NCBI RefSeq assembly: GCF_002163585.1
Contig: NZ_CP015579.1
Coordinates: 2,790,001-2,854,000, forward strand
Source of the DNA: Tatumella citrea
GTDB taxonomy: Bacteria > Pseudomonadota > Gammaproteobacteria > Enterobacterales > Enterobacteriaceae
DNA: 64,000 nt
Direction: 5' to 3'
This document shows positions 51,497 through 60,640 of this stretch, piece after piece. Numbering within the stretch: position 1 is the first letter of the stretch; each line of letters starts with the position of its first letter. Position numbers and translations under genes: made by a program. A model generated the notes under the pieces. That model saw only the letters and a program-made list of their open reading frames with translations, was not told the origin of the DNA and ran no database searches.

Positions 51497-52501
51497 CTAT
51501 TTGCCTGAGGTCCGGCGTTGCAGTTGATCGCGCAGATTAGGCGGAGTGCCTTTTATCGTCAGCGTATCCGTTGTCGGGTCCCAAAAAATCCGCTCACCGA
51601 GCAGCATTGCATCGAAATTCAGCGTTAGTCCCCCACCGCTACCGGCAAATTTAGTCAACTGGCGCAGCGTACCGCGATCTGCCGGGAAACTCTCTTCCAG
51701 CGAATAGTCCTGCTCACGGGTAAAATCTTCAAAACTTTTTTCGCCGAGCGACGGCAGTTCTCCCGAGAGTTCCTGTACCGTAATCTCCTCGCCAGCCTGT
51801 AATTGCTGATTACAGTAGGTATAAACCTGCTGACGGTAGTCCTGACGTTCCTTCTTATCCAGACTGGCTTCATCACAGTAGTCATCAACAGCCTGCAACA
51901 AACTGCGGTTCTGAGCCTTGGTATCCAGCCCTACTCCTGCCCCCAGAAAATCCATAAAGAAATCAGCCACTTTACGTCCAACCCGGCCACGCAGGAAGGT
52001 CAGGTATCGTGAAGATTCCGGTCGGGTATCCCACTCGGTAAGATCAATGCGGGCTACGATATCCGCATGATTAATATCAAGATAATGGGTCGTACTGATA
52101 TCCAGGCTCTCATTCACCCGCATACTACTCTGGCTGTTCAGCACAGAGATCAGCAGATATTCAGTGGCCAGGTAGCGGTAACGGGCAAATAACACCACAC
52201 CGCCATCAGCAAACGGATACTTCGCCAGCTCATCACGCAGGCGACCAGTGGCCGCGCGACTGAATGCCAAAAAGTCCTGGTTTCCGTTACGGCACTCACG
52301 CAGAGATTCCGCAAGCTCACTGTCTTCATTAAACAGACCGTAAGCCTTATTTTTAGCACTGTAGACACGGTGTAATTCTTCCAGCATCTCAGCAACAGCT
52401 TCCGTAGCACTCAACAGCGAATCACGCAGTACCAGCTCAAGCTGATCTTCGCCGCGTTTAATCAACTGGTGTACGACAATCTGGTCAATATCCAGACTCA
52501 T
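51497..52501 (-). CDS. yejK: Nucleoid-associated protein YejK (NdpA)
   Basis: A 334-residue member of the 37-kDa nucleoid-associated protein family (E. coli YejK 335). It opens [19 protein letters not shown] and contains the family blocks [17 protein letters not shown] and [10 protein letters not shown]. In E. coli it binds DNA and interacts with topoisomerases. Divergent from yejL across 279 bases. Confidence 0.95.
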   Translation of the reverse strand: MSLDIDQIVVHQLIKRGEDQLELVLRDSLLSATEAVAEMLEELHRVYSAKNKAYGLFNEDSELAESLRECRNGNQDFLAFSRAATGRLRDELAKYPFADGGVVLFARYRYLATEYLLISVLNSQSSMRVNESLDISTTHYLDINHADIVARIDLTEWDTRPESSRYLTFLRGRVGRKVADFFMDFLGAGVGLDTKAQNRSLLQAVDDYCDEASLDKKERQDYRQQVYTYCNQQLQAGEEITVQELSGELPSLGEKSFEDFTREQDYSLEESFPADRGTLRQLTKFAGSGGGLTLNFDAMLLGERIFWDPTTDTLTIKGTPPNLRDQLQRRTSGK

Positions 52502-52780
52502 GGTAGACTCTCCTTCTCAATCAGATGCGTATTCAACCATTGCCCTGTCCGTCTTTCAATGCAAATCGCCGCTAAAGCACAACAGGCACTCTCTGGCAAA
52601 GATAACGTTGGCTGTAAAGCAGTAAAGGTGTGAAAAAAAGTGAAAAAACGGCGGCAATACGTTACAACAGTAGTTAACAAAAATGCCTGCGTGCTTAAGA
52701 TAAACAAACAATAAAATTGCAGAAAAAAAACGGCGTTTGCAGTAGAATGTCCGCCTTTTACGACTTAGTTAACTGATAAT

Positions 52781-53008
52781 ATGCCTCAATCATCCCGATA
52801 TAGTGACGAACGCGTGGAACAGATCCTCGCAGAACTGGCAGAAGTGCTGGAAAAAAATCAGGCCCCGACCGACCTTTCACTGATGGTGTTAGGAAACATG
52901 GTCACTAACCTGATCAACTCCAGTGTTTCTCCCGCACAACGCCATACACTGGCGCGTTCCTTCGCGGAAGCCCTGCAGGCTTCTGTCCGCGAAGATCATG
53001 CACATTAA
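52781..53008 (+). CDS. yejL: YejL, UPF0352 family small protein
   Basis: A 75-residue protein, the same length as E. coli YejL, nearly all alpha-helical ([20 protein letters not shown]). Unknown function. Immediately upstream of yejM (21 bases), so co-transcribed as in E. coli. Confidence 0.95.
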   Translation: MPQSSRYSDERVEQILAELAEVLEKNQAPTDLSLMVLGNMVTNLINSSVSPAQRHTLARSFAEALQASVREDHAH

Positions 53009-53029
53009 TAATGATATGATCTGATCAAT

Positions 53030-54787
53030 ATGGTAAACAACCAGCAGCGCTACAGGGAAAAAGTCTCCCAGATGATAAGCTGGGGCCACTGGTTCGCCCT
53101 GTTTAATATCTTTTTTGCGCTTATTCTTGGCAGCCGCTATCTGCTGGTCACTGACTGGCCAGCTTCGCTGGCGGGCAGAATTTATGCTTACTGTAGCTGG
53201 ATCGGTCATTTCAGTTTTATTGTTTTTGCCGTCTATTTGCTGATTATCTTCCCGCTAACCTTTGTTGTGATGTCACAGCGTTTGTTGCGGGCATTGTCAG
53301 CGATTCTGGCAACTACCGGGCTAACACTATTGCTGGTTGACAGCGAAGTGTTTGACCGCTTTCATCTCCACCTCAATCCGGTGGTCTGGGATCTGGTCGT
53401 CAATCCACAACAAAGTGAGATGACCCGCGACTGGCAATTGATGTTTATTGCCGTCCCGCTGATGTTTTTGGTGGAGATATTGCTGGCAACCTGGAGCTGG
53501 CAAAAACTACGCAGTCTGAACCGCCGTAGTTTTGGCAAACCACTGGCCGTGTTATTTATTGTGGCTTTTTGTTCCAGCCATCTGATGTATATCTGGGCGG
53601 ATGCCAATTTCTATCGCCCTATTACCATGCAGAAGGCGAATCTGCCGCTGTCATATCCAATGACAGCCCGACGGTTCCTGGAAAAACATGGCTTACTGGA
53701 CCCTCAGGAGTATCAGCGCCGGTTGATCCAGCAAGGTGATCCGGATGCGGTGTCGGTAGCTTACCCGCTGAGTGATATTAGCTTTGATAAAAACACCAGC
53801 CACCACAATCTGTTGCTGATTACGGTCAACGGCATTAATGAATCTACCGTAGCTGAAAACTTCCCGCAGTTAAGTCAGTTTGCCAGCCAGAATGTGCGCT
53901 TTATGCATCATTACAGCTCCGGGCAGAACAACGAGAATGGCTTGTTTGGCCTGTTTTATGGAATTTCATCCAGCTATATGAATGGGATTCTGGCCAGCCG
54001 GACGCCGTCAGCACTGCTGAGCGCTCTTAATACTCAGGGATATCAGTTCGGTTTGTTCTCTTCGGAAGGCTTTAATCAGCCGCTATACCGTCAGGCATTA
54101 CTGGCCGATTATTCTCTGCCGCCAGCCAGAACACAGAATGATCAGCAGACCGTAACGCAGTGGCAGGACTGGTTGCAACAACAGCAGGGATCAACTGCCC
54201 CCTGGTTCTCCTGGGTTTCTCTGGATGGTGTGGATGCCAGCGGTAATACCCCGGCAGCCCGTCTGCAAAATTACCACCGCACCGCTGGTGATACCGATCA
54301 ACAGATTGGACAGATTCTTTCTGTTCTGCAGCAGCAAGGTAAACTGGATAATACTGTCGTTATCATCACTGCGCGTCATGGTGTGGCACTGAGCGGAGAC
54401 GATAATAGTGACGGAAACCGTCAACTATTGCAGGTTCCGCTGGTTGTACACTGGCCGTCGACCCCTGCACAGTCGGTGGAAAATCTGACCGACCATCAGG
54501 ATATTATGACTACGCTGATGCAGCGCTTGTTGCATGTTACCACCGCACCGGAAAGTTACTCTCAGGGTGAAGATCTGTTTAGCCCGCAACAGCAGCATCA
54601 CTGGGTGACTGCCAGCGATAGTAATAACCGGCTGATTATTACCACCCCACATTCAACACTGGTGCTGGATAATGACGGGAATTACACCACTTATAATCCT
54701 GAAGGTCAGCGGTTACGTAACCAAAAACCGGAGCTGGGGCTGTTGTTACAGGTTCTGACGGAAGAAAAACGCTTTATCGCAAACTGA
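53030..54787 (+). CDS. yejM: YejM/PbgA (LapC), lipid A synthesis regulator
   Basis: A 585-residue inner-membrane protein (E. coli 586). Five transmembrane helices occupy the first ~190 residues, followed by a periplasmic sulfatase-like domain lacking a functional sulfatase active site (LLLITVNGINESTVAENFPQ and later TARHGVALSGDD). It senses periplasmic-leaflet LPS and controls LpxC turnover through LapB; essential in E. coli for the N-terminal part. Directly upstream of tRNA-Pro. Confidence 0.96.
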   Translation: MVNNQQRYREKVSQMISWGHWFALFNIFFALILGSRYLLVTDWPASLAGRIYAYCSWIGHFSFIVFAVYLLIIFPLTFVVMSQRLLRALSAILATTGLTLLLVDSEVFDRFHLHLNPVVWDLVVNPQQSEMTRDWQLMFIAVPLMFLVEILLATWSWQKLRSLNRRSFGKPLAVLFIVAFCSSHLMYIWADANFYRPITMQKANLPLSYPMTARRFLEKHGLLDPQEYQRRLIQQGDPDAVSVAYPLSDISFDKNTSHHNLLLITVNGINESTVAENFPQLSQFASQNVRFMHHYSSGQNNENGLFGLFYGISSSYMNGILASRTPSALLSALNTQGYQFGLFSSEGFNQPLYRQALLADYSLPPARTQNDQQTVTQWQDWLQQQQGSTAPWFSWVSLDGVDASGNTPAARLQNYHRTAGDTDQQIGQILSVLQQQGKLDNTVVIITARHGVALSGDDNSDGNRQLLQVPLVVHWPSTPAQSVENLTDHQDIMTTLMQRLLHVTTAPESYSQGEDLFSPQQQHHWVTASDSNNRLIITTPHSTLVLDNDGNYTTYNPEGQRLRNQKPELGLLLQVLTEEKRFIAN

Positions 54788-54818
54788 TTATTTATGAGTC
54801 AGTTAGCGGCTGCGGATA

Positions 54819-54846
54819 TTGCAATCTGCAAAATTATACGTACTAT
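54819..54846 (+). promoter_or_regulatory. proL promoter
   Basis: TTGCAA (54819-54824), 16-base spacer, TACTAT (54841-54846), start near 54853, just before the mature tRNA. Confidence 0.6.
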
Positions 54847-54859
54847 GTGAGTCCAGCGT

Positions 54860-54936
54860 CGGCACGTAGCGCAGCCTGGTAGCGCACTGTCATGGGGTGT
54901 CAGGGGTCGGAGGTTCAAATCCTCTCGTGCCGACCA
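54860..54936 (+). tRNA. proL: tRNA-Pro (anticodon GGG)
   Basis: A 77-base tRNA with acceptor arms CGGCACG / CGTGCCG, D stem GCGC, T arm GGAGG-TTCAAAT-CCTCT and encoded CCA. The anticodon loop ATGGGGT gives GGG. The T-T mismatch in the anticodon stem is also present in E. coli proL, which likewise follows yejM. Confidence 0.98.
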
Positions 54937-54950
54937 AAAATCCCAAAAGA

Positions 54951-54978
54951 AAGCAGCCTGTTACGGCTGCTTTTTTAT
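54951..54978 (+). terminator. proL terminator
   Basis: AAGCAGCC / GGCTGCTT arms with a TGTTAC loop and a run of T. Confidence 0.93.
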
Positions 54979-55230
54979 TGCCTGGAATTTGCAAATGCTA
55001 AGACAAGAGTAAAACTCTGACGTTTTACCCCTCAAAAACGCCCCATCTCAGACGCTCACCATAAATACTCATCATAAATAATGTAGTGCCGTTCATGCAG
55101 GGACACGACTCTCAGTTTTAAGATATAACAGGCAGGAAAACTAAGGCCGGATAACCTGGCCGACCGTAACAATAAAAAAGTGTTTAATGAGTGCAAAAAA
55201 AGCTGCAGCCTGCAGAGTTACCTGCTAAAT

Positions 55231-55250
55231 TACTGGTTATACAACCAGTA
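55231..55250 (+). promoter_or_regulatory. LexA (SOS) box upstream of the DinI-like gene
   Basis: TACTGGTTATACAACCAGTA: CTG-N10-CAG with eight-base perfectly palindromic arms, a strong LexA operator match. It ends 15 bases before the preferred start codon. Confidence 0.85.
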
Positions 55251-55265
55251 ATGAGTACTGCAATT

Positions 55266-55508
55266 ATGTTTGTAGAATTAGTGTACGATAAACGCAATGT
55301 CGCTGGTCTGGAAAATGCCAGAGAGATCATCCTGGAAGAACTGACACGTCGGGTGCACAATATTTTCCCGGAAGCCGAAGTCAGGGTTAAACCTATGCAG
55401 AATAACGGGTTGAACAGCGATGCCAGTAAAAGTGATCGTGAAAAACTCAACCGCATGCTGGAAGATATGTTCGATGAGTCGGATATGTGGCTGGTGAATG
55501 AATTTTGA
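55266..55508 (+). CDS. DinI/MsgA-family SOS-associated protein
   Basis: An 80-residue protein of the DinI family, closest by eye to Salmonella MsgA (MFVELVYDKRNV opening, ARIs replaced by AREIILEELTRRVH, MWLVNEF end). DinI binds RecA filaments; MsgA is a virulence and survival factor of less clear mechanism. The upstream LexA box predicts DNA-damage induction. ATG at 55266 is preferred; ATG at 55251 in frame abuts the LexA box, and the frame opens at 55191. Lies 330 bases after tRNA-Pro. Confidence 0.88.
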   Translation: MFVELVYDKRNVAGLENAREIILEELTRRVHNIFPEAEVRVKPMQNNGLNSDASKSDREKLNRMLEDMFDESDMWLVNEF

Positions 55509-55512
55509 GAGA

Positions 55513-55540
55513 TTCCGCCGGCAGTCCGGCGGAAATTTTT
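55513..55540 (+). terminator. terminator after the DinI-like gene
   Basis: TTCCGCCGG / CCGGCGGAA arms, CAGT loop, then ATTTTT. Confidence 0.9.
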
Positions 55541-56262
55541 CAGGTCGGGTTCACTGCTGCCTGCGAGCGCATATAGCGGATTTCCCATACAGTAACCACG
55601 GCAATCAACAGAATCGGTACCAGGGTACTTAAAAAGCCAGCCACTATATAAGCCACAGCCCCTGCCCCTGCCCCAATAGTAAAACCAGCTACCGACGTTG
55701 ATGACTTTACCAGCTTCGCGCGATTTTCCGCGTCAGGGTTTTTAATCAGCGACATAATATCAATAGTCAGTTGAGTCACGTTTCCGGTCATCATCGTACT
55801 TGGGCTGGTTGACGCCAGTAACAGACGACTGGTGGCGTTTCGAATACCCATTGCCATCACTCCCAGCATACCGGCAATCAGCACATGGATATCACCGGCA
55901 TCCGTAAACGGCTGATAAAGTAACCCTGCCAGTGCAAATAATGCCAGTAACAATATTTCGGCACCAAATAAGCTGGCCAGCAAACCGGCACTGAATGTTT
56001 TTCTGGACTGAATCACCAGGGTGGTCACTGCCACCACCAGCATAAATACCGGGATCGCAACTAATTTTGCCAGAATACCGTCACTGTTACCGGCCAGAGA
56101 AGCCCCGGCAACTACCAGGTTTCCGGTGACATGAGCGGTAAACAGACCAAACAACGCGATAAAACTGATGGTATCAATAGCCCCTCCGGAAGCGGCCAGT
56201 AATACCGGTTCACGATAATGACGCCAGCGTTTTTCCAGCTGTAACAGATTAGTCGGTTGCAT
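55540..56262 (-). CDS. YoaK-like DUF1275 inner membrane protein
   Basis: A 240-residue membrane protein with about six hydrophobic segments. GAIDTISFIALFGLFTAHVT followed by GN, and STMMTGNVTQLTIDI, are hallmarks of the DUF1275/YoaK family, of unknown function. The end of the gene touches the terminator of the DinI-like gene from the other strand. A terminator separates it from the doxX-like gene upstream. Confidence 0.87.
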   Translation of the reverse strand: MQPTNLLQLEKRWRHYREPVLLAASGGAIDTISFIALFGLFTAHVTGNLVVAGASLAGNSDGILAKLVAIPVFMLVVAVTTLVIQSRKTFSAGLLASLFGAEILLLALFALAGLLYQPFTDAGDIHVLIAGMLGVMAMGIRNATSRLLLASTSPSTMMTGNVTQLTIDIMSLIKNPDAENRAKLVKSSTSVAGFTIGAGAGAVAYIVAGFLSTLVPILLIAVVTVWEIRYMRSQAAVNPT

Positions 56263-56287
56263 CGTCTCTCCCGTTATTTTAGGTAAT

Positions 56288-56316
56288 AAAAAGCCGGGGA
56301 TAACCCGGCTTTTTTA
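56288..56316 (-). terminator. terminator of the doxX-like gene
   Basis: AAGCCGGG / CCCGGCTT arms flanked by A and T runs; on the minus strand it ends doxX transcripts before the YoaK-like gene. Confidence 0.88.
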
Positions 56317-56331
56317 ACTCAGACCCGTCAA

Positions 56332-56745
56332 TTATTTACGGTCAATTGAATATTTACCAGGGCCGGTCAGTGCCAGGGCGAGGAAGCCACCAGCAATACT
56401 AATATTTTTGTAGAAGTTAATCATGGCACCGTATTGTTCCATACCAGTCATATGCCAGTACTGATGTCCCATCAACCCGGTGGCAACGGTATAAATCGCC
56501 AGGATAATCGCCAGAGGGCGGGTATAGAATCCAAGAATAATCAGAATACCAAATCCAAGTTCAACGACTACAGCGATCACGGCGGCCACAGATGGTAACG
56601 GTGCACCCACAGAGGCCATATAGCCGATAGTTCCTTCAAATCCGGTCAGTTTCTGCCAGCCAAATAACACAAACAGAATCATTAACAGCACACGAGTCAG
56701 CAGCAGCAGACCATCACGATATTTATCTAAAGACAGATATTGCAT
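56332..56745 (-). CDS. DoxX-family membrane protein
   Basis: A 137-residue protein with four hydrophobic helices. It has FVLFGWQKLTGFEG, ELGFGILIILGFYTR and a C-terminal GGFLALALTGPG segment, typical of the DoxX/YphA family. Related proteins are linked to thiol or redox homeostasis, but no activity is established for this type. AGGTGAGG ribosome-binding site before the ATG. A LysR regulator on the same strand lies about 640 bases upstream and may control it. Confidence 0.88.
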   Translation of the reverse strand: MQYLSLDKYRDGLLLLTRVLLMILFVLFGWQKLTGFEGTIGYMASVGAPLPSVAAVIAVVVELGFGILIILGFYTRPLAIILAIYTVATGLMGHQYWHMTGMEQYGAMINFYKNISIAGGFLALALTGPGKYSIDRK

Positions 56746-57381
56746 TTTATTACCTCACCTTTTAAAAGTGCTTATCCCCCGACTTTCCGGACTGGAAAGT
56801 GTATTTATAAGCACAAAAATTTAACTTCAGGACACTTATCACTTTTCGCCGGACTCATATATCCGGCTGTTTAGCTACCATCAATAATTTGTTCCGAAAT
56901 ACTGGTCCATAAAAGTGCGGCATTGAATATTGGCTGGCACTCTGCGCTTCGCCTCATTTTGCCACCCTTCGCCGACATCATAACCTTACCCGTAACTTAA
57001 CCGGAAGCAGTTGCTTTTTATCTCGCCCGACTGCTTGCGGAATGAGTACATCTTACATCAACTATGCTGAACATCAATATTCTTAAACAATACTTATTAT
57101 CCCCTTCAGGTTGACAATAATCATAAAAAACCAGTGATTCCTGTACACAGACAAAGGTTTAAGGCGAAGAAAAACGATAAACAGAAATCAATAAAATATG
57201 ATTATATTCATTGAGATAGACCAATACCCTTTGCAATAAAAGCAGGGTATTTCGCGCAAAAATGACAGAAACAGCCTTCGCTAAAAAGTTATTCAGTTTA
57301 TTTGTACATGATATACAAAATTTTGGCTCAAATCGCAATCAGCACTACGACAGGTCGCAACCTGTCGCAATACAGTACTAT
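56746..57381. other. AT-rich intergenic region between doxX-like and LysR genes
   Basis: About 640 bases with no coding frame. It holds an inverted repeat AATACCCT (57223-57230) / AGGGTATT (57244-57251) and the hairpin at 57348-57367. The doxX promoter must lie at its left side. No known RNA recognised. Confidence 0.55.
57348..57367 (-). terminator. hairpin after the LysR gene
   Basis: CGACAGGT / ACCTGTCG with a CGCA loop, just 3' of the LysR stop on the minus strand; no U tract. Confidence 0.4.
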
Positions 57382-58278
57382 TTAGCGCTTGCGTGCAGGT
57401 TCAGGTGAAATGTGTTCACTAATAAATGACAATAAAGCACGAATGACCGGGCTGTGCTGACGATGCTGAGGATACATAGCATTTAAGGTCAGTCCCGGAG
57501 GAGTGTACTCAGTCAGGACCGGTATAAGCCGCCCTGCCTGGATTGCTTCCTCAACAATAAAGCGAGGCAGCAGCGCCAGCCCCAGACCGGCTTCAGCAGA
57601 TTCTCTGAGTACCTCACCATTATTACTGGATACCGGGCCTTTAACCGGAAACAACTGATTTTTCCCTTGAACCGGTAAATTCCAGCCGTGCAGGCCTTCC
57701 TTTCCATATAGCAGACAACGATGGCTGGCTAATTCGTCAGGGACAGAAGGAAGACCCGCCTGTTGCAGATAGTCAGGGCTCCCACAAATCACCATAGGCA
57801 AGACTGACAGTTTACGGGCGATCAGGCTGGAATCGGCCAGAACACCAATTCGGAGTGCTATATCAAACCCTTCTCCGATTAAATCGACAAACCGGTCATT
57901 AATTTCAATATTCAGACTGACTGCCGGGTTCTGATGCTGAAAGCGTGAAAGCAAAGGTGCAATATGTTTTAACCCGTAGGTGTGTGGCAGGCTAATTCTG
58001 AAACTGCCCACCAGCTGGCTCTGACGCAAGGAAATAGCTTCTTCTGCCTGCCTGACTTCATCAAGAATACGACTGGCGTGTTGAAAAAAAACCTGCCCGA
58101 CATCGGTGACTGATAATCTTCGGGTGTTTCGCACTAACAACTGAGCTGACAGTCCGGTTTCCAGCGCCGCAACACGGCGGCTGACAAACTGTTTTGACAA
58201 CATTAAACGCTCGGCTGCACTGGTAAAACTGCCGGTATTTACAATGGTGACAAATATACGCATATCATCAAGAGTCAT
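57382..58278 (-). CDS. LysR-family transcriptional regulator (CrgA-like branch)
   Basis: A 298-residue LysR-type regulator. The winged helix covers about residues 1-60 (MRIFVTIVNTGSFTSAAERL, SKQFVSRRVAALE) and the effector domain shows FDIALRIGVLADSSLIARKL, a pattern of the CrgA/AaeR-like group. Target unknown; candidates are the doxX-like gene downstream or the divergent GNAT gene 200 bases upstream. Confidence 0.88.
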   Translation of the reverse strand: MTLDDMRIFVTIVNTGSFTSAAERLMLSKQFVSRRVAALETGLSAQLLVRNTRRLSVTDVGQVFFQHASRILDEVRQAEEAISLRQSQLVGSFRISLPHTYGLKHIAPLLSRFQHQNPAVSLNIEINDRFVDLIGEGFDIALRIGVLADSSLIARKLSVLPMVICGSPDYLQQAGLPSVPDELASHRCLLYGKEGLHGWNLPVQGKNQLFPVKGPVSSNNGEVLRESAEAGLGLALLPRFIVEEAIQAGRLIPVLTEYTPPGLTLNAMYPQHRQHSPVIRALLSFISEHISPEPARKR

Positions 58279-58477
58279 TAACTATTCCCTGCAATCACAG
58301 ATCCAGCCAGAAGTGTTCCGCCGCCATAAATCGCAGTTTACCATTCATTGAGTGCTGATGACTGATTAGCTCACCGATATTTCACGGATGAACACACCGC
58401 GGGTTGCTCACGCCACAACATCAGGCAGGGATGTGTTATGGTGATATTCCGGACCACCAGAGACAGAGCAATCCCTG

Positions 58478-59197
58478 ATGACAGACAGAATTAATCAGTA
58501 CGGACAATCCATCGGAAAAGAGATGGATGGCTGGCAGCCAAGGCCATTTCCTGCCCCGGTGACATTAGCAGGCCAGTATTGTCGGTTACAGCCGCTGGAT
58601 GTGGAGCGTCACGCGGAAGAGTTGTATCAGGCATTTCAGTGTTCCGGTGACAATGACAGTCTCTGGACTTACCTGGCCGCGGGGCCATTTGAATCATTCG
58701 AACAATTCCGGCAATTTATTGCTACTGCAGCTCACAGTCAGGACCCTCTGCATTTTGCAGTCACTGATAACCAGACAGGAAAAGCTATTGGCACCCTGTC
58801 GCTGATGAGAATTGACGCGAAAAATGGTGTGGTGGAAGTTGGCCATGTCATGTTTTCACCGCTGTTACAACGGACGCCACTCTCAACTGAAGCACAGTTT
58901 TTGCTGATGAAACATGTCTTTGAAATCCTTGGCTATCGCCGCTATGAATGGAAATGCGACCATCTGAATTCGCCCTCCCGTAATGCAGCCTTACGGTTGG
59001 GGTTCAGTTTTGAAGGTATTTTCCGCCAGGCCGTGGTTTACAAAGGACGCAGCCGGGACACCGCCTGGTTTTCGATCATCGACAGTAAATGGCCAAAATT
59101 GTCTGAAGCATTCAGCCACTGGCTGGCCTCGGGGAATTTTGATTCTCAGGGTCGGCAGCGCTATCCGTTAAGTCATTTTCAGTCTGCTGTACTATAA
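58478..59197 (+). CDS. RimJ/RimL-type GNAT acetyltransferase
   Basis: A 239-residue member of the Acetyltransf_3 type of GNAT enzymes. Seen are the N-terminal RLQPLDVERHAEEL, VGHVMFSPLLQRTPLSTEAQ and RRYEWKCDHLNSPSRNAALR with the LGF and YKGRSRDTAWFSI blocks, a pattern shared with many uncharacterised enterobacterial and fungal proteins. Substrate not known. Followed after five bases by the phosphopantetheinyl transferase gene, so possibly one transcript. Confidence 0.85.
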   Translation: MTDRINQYGQSIGKEMDGWQPRPFPAPVTLAGQYCRLQPLDVERHAEELYQAFQCSGDNDSLWTYLAAGPFESFEQFRQFIATAAHSQDPLHFAVTDNQTGKAIGTLSLMRIDAKNGVVEVGHVMFSPLLQRTPLSTEAQFLLMKHVFEILGYRRYEWKCDHLNSPSRNAALRLGFSFEGIFRQAVVYKGRSRDTAWFSIIDSKWPKLSEAFSHWLASGNFDSQGRQRYPLSHFQSAVL

Positions 59198-59202
59198 TTC
59201 TG

Positions 59203-59997
59203 GTGCCGGTGCAGGGAGCTCCGGCCTTTACCGCTCCCCTGAAGCTGACAGTACAACCAGGAATGACAATATCACCTGCTGAATTTCCGGCACTTATAAG
59301 CCAGCCGCTAGCTCCGCCTGCGGGACAATTTATTACCAGGGTCGCTCTGACACCCTCCGCTCCGTTGATCGCTTGCGCAGCTTTTGATTTACAGGCTTTC
59401 ACCCCGGATTTATTTGCCACCCTGCGCATCCCCTGCCCGCCAGCTATTCTGCGTGCAGCCCGCAAACGTCAGGCGGAATACCTTGCCAGTCGCTGGTTGG
59501 TCAGAGAAATTGCGGCTTTATGTGATGTGCCTGAGTTTATCCTGACCAATGATGATGATCGTGCCCCATGCTGGCCTTCCGCGTTTACTGCGTCACTTTC
59601 ACATACGGCAGGGCTTATTTTTGTTCTGGCGGATACCGATAAAAGAATTGCAGGTATTGATGTTGAACACTGGATGAGCCAGGAGGTTGCCGAAGAGAGC
59701 AGTAGTATTCTGATGGATGATACTGAAAGGCAACTGATTGATTCTCTTTCTATGCCCCGGGCACAGGCCACAACTTTGTTATTTTCTCTGAAAGAGAGCC
59801 TGTATAAAGCACTGTGGCCGGAGGTCCGGCAATATATTGATTTTCTGCAGGTACGTTTACTGGCTCTCGATGAACAGCAACAAACTGCCACTCTGCAACT
59901 TGAAGAAACATTGTCTGCAGGTTATTCACGGGGTGCCCGTTTTCAGGCACGTTTTACTCTGACCAGCCAATGTGTGTTTACCTGGATCAATCAATGA
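59203..59997 (+). CDS. EntD-like 4'-phosphopantetheinyl transferase
   Basis: An Sfp/EntD-type enzyme that activates carrier proteins by adding phosphopantetheine from CoA. Diagnostic motifs are SLSHT (131-135), GIDVEHW (151-157, Mg-binding Asp and Glu) and FSLKESLYK (194-202), counted from the GTG at 59203. The first 20 or so residues have no counterpart in EntD; the ATG at 59263 may be the real start (244 residues), though neither has a good ribosome-binding site. No NRPS or polyketide genes are near, so its carrier-protein partner lies elsewhere. Confidence 0.85.
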   Translation: MPVQGAPAFTAPLKLTVQPGMTISPAEFPALISQPLAPPAGQFITRVALTPSAPLIACAAFDLQAFTPDLFATLRIPCPPAILRAARKRQAEYLASRWLVREIAALCDVPEFILTNDDDRAPCWPSAFTASLSHTAGLIFVLADTDKRIAGIDVEHWMSQEVAEESSSILMDDTERQLIDSLSMPRAQATTLLFSLKESLYKALWPEVRQYIDFLQVRLLALDEQQQTATLQLEETLSAGYSRGARFQARFTLTSQCVFTWINQ

Positions 59998-60004
59998 TCA
60001 GTCA

Positions 60005-60625
60005 TCACCCTGCATGGCGAAAAGTCATGTTATAGCGAAACTCGTCAGTCAGAGGATGCCAGCCCGGTTTCAGGGGCTGAATTCCGTGAAAACGTAGCCG
60101 CGATCGCCCGCCCCAGACAACAACATCGCCGTGTTCCAGCATCACTTTGATAGTAGGGTCGCTGCGTTCAAAGCCACCGAACAGAAACACAGCAGGCAGC
60201 CCCAGTGATACCGACACTATCGGCTGGCGCAAATCTTTCTCATCTTTATCCTGATGCAATGAGAGTTTACTACCGACAGCATAGCGATTCATCAGGCAGG
60301 AATCAGGATGAAAACCTGAGAAACCTGCACTCGCTGCCATTTGGATAGCATAATCACGCAATGCTGCCGGAAGCGGTGGCCTGGGTGCTATCCCCCTGAC
60401 GGATGACGAATCTGCTGCCCATCCGTGGGTCCCGCAATGGGTCATAGCAACAGACATACGAAACCCGCCAGGAGTGATCCGGTGTTGGAATGGCTGTTGT
60501 CCGGCAACCGCCTGAATCTGGCTAAACAACCATTGATCATCATTTTTTGCGTAACGCCGCAGGATCACCGCATCTTCTGCCAGTGTTTCCTGCCACGGCG
60601 TTTCACCTTCAAACAGATCCAGCAT
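60005..60625 (-). CDS. alkB: Alkylated DNA repair dioxygenase AlkB
   Basis: A 206-residue Fe(II)/2-oxoglutarate dioxygenase (E. coli 216) that oxidatively removes 1-methyladenine and 3-methylcytosine lesions. Iron ligands His124, Asp126 (SLHQDKDE) and His180 (RFHGIQPL), and 2-oxoglutarate-binding Arg197 and Arg203 (RYNMTFR) are intact. Starts 15 bases after apbE on the same strand. In E. coli alkB is the second gene of the ada operon; ada is absent here, so an Ada-independent arrangement is likely. Confidence 0.95.
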   Translation of the reverse strand: MLDLFEGETPWQETLAEDAVILRRYAKNDDQWLFSQIQAVAGQQPFQHRITPGGFRMSVAMTHCGTHGWAADSSSVRGIAPRPPLPAALRDYAIQMAASAGFSGFHPDSCLMNRYAVGSKLSLHQDKDEKDLRQPIVSVSLGLPAVFLFGGFERSDPTIKVMLEHGDVVVWGGRSRLRFHGIQPLKPGWHPLTDEFRYNMTFRHAG

Positions 60626-60640
60626 CGCGCCCTCTACAGA

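Noticed and set aside
54937..55230. possible integration site (att) with a genomic island after tRNA-Pro
   Set aside because: No repeat of the tRNA 3' end and no integrase were found downstream; the following genes look like ordinary single genes.
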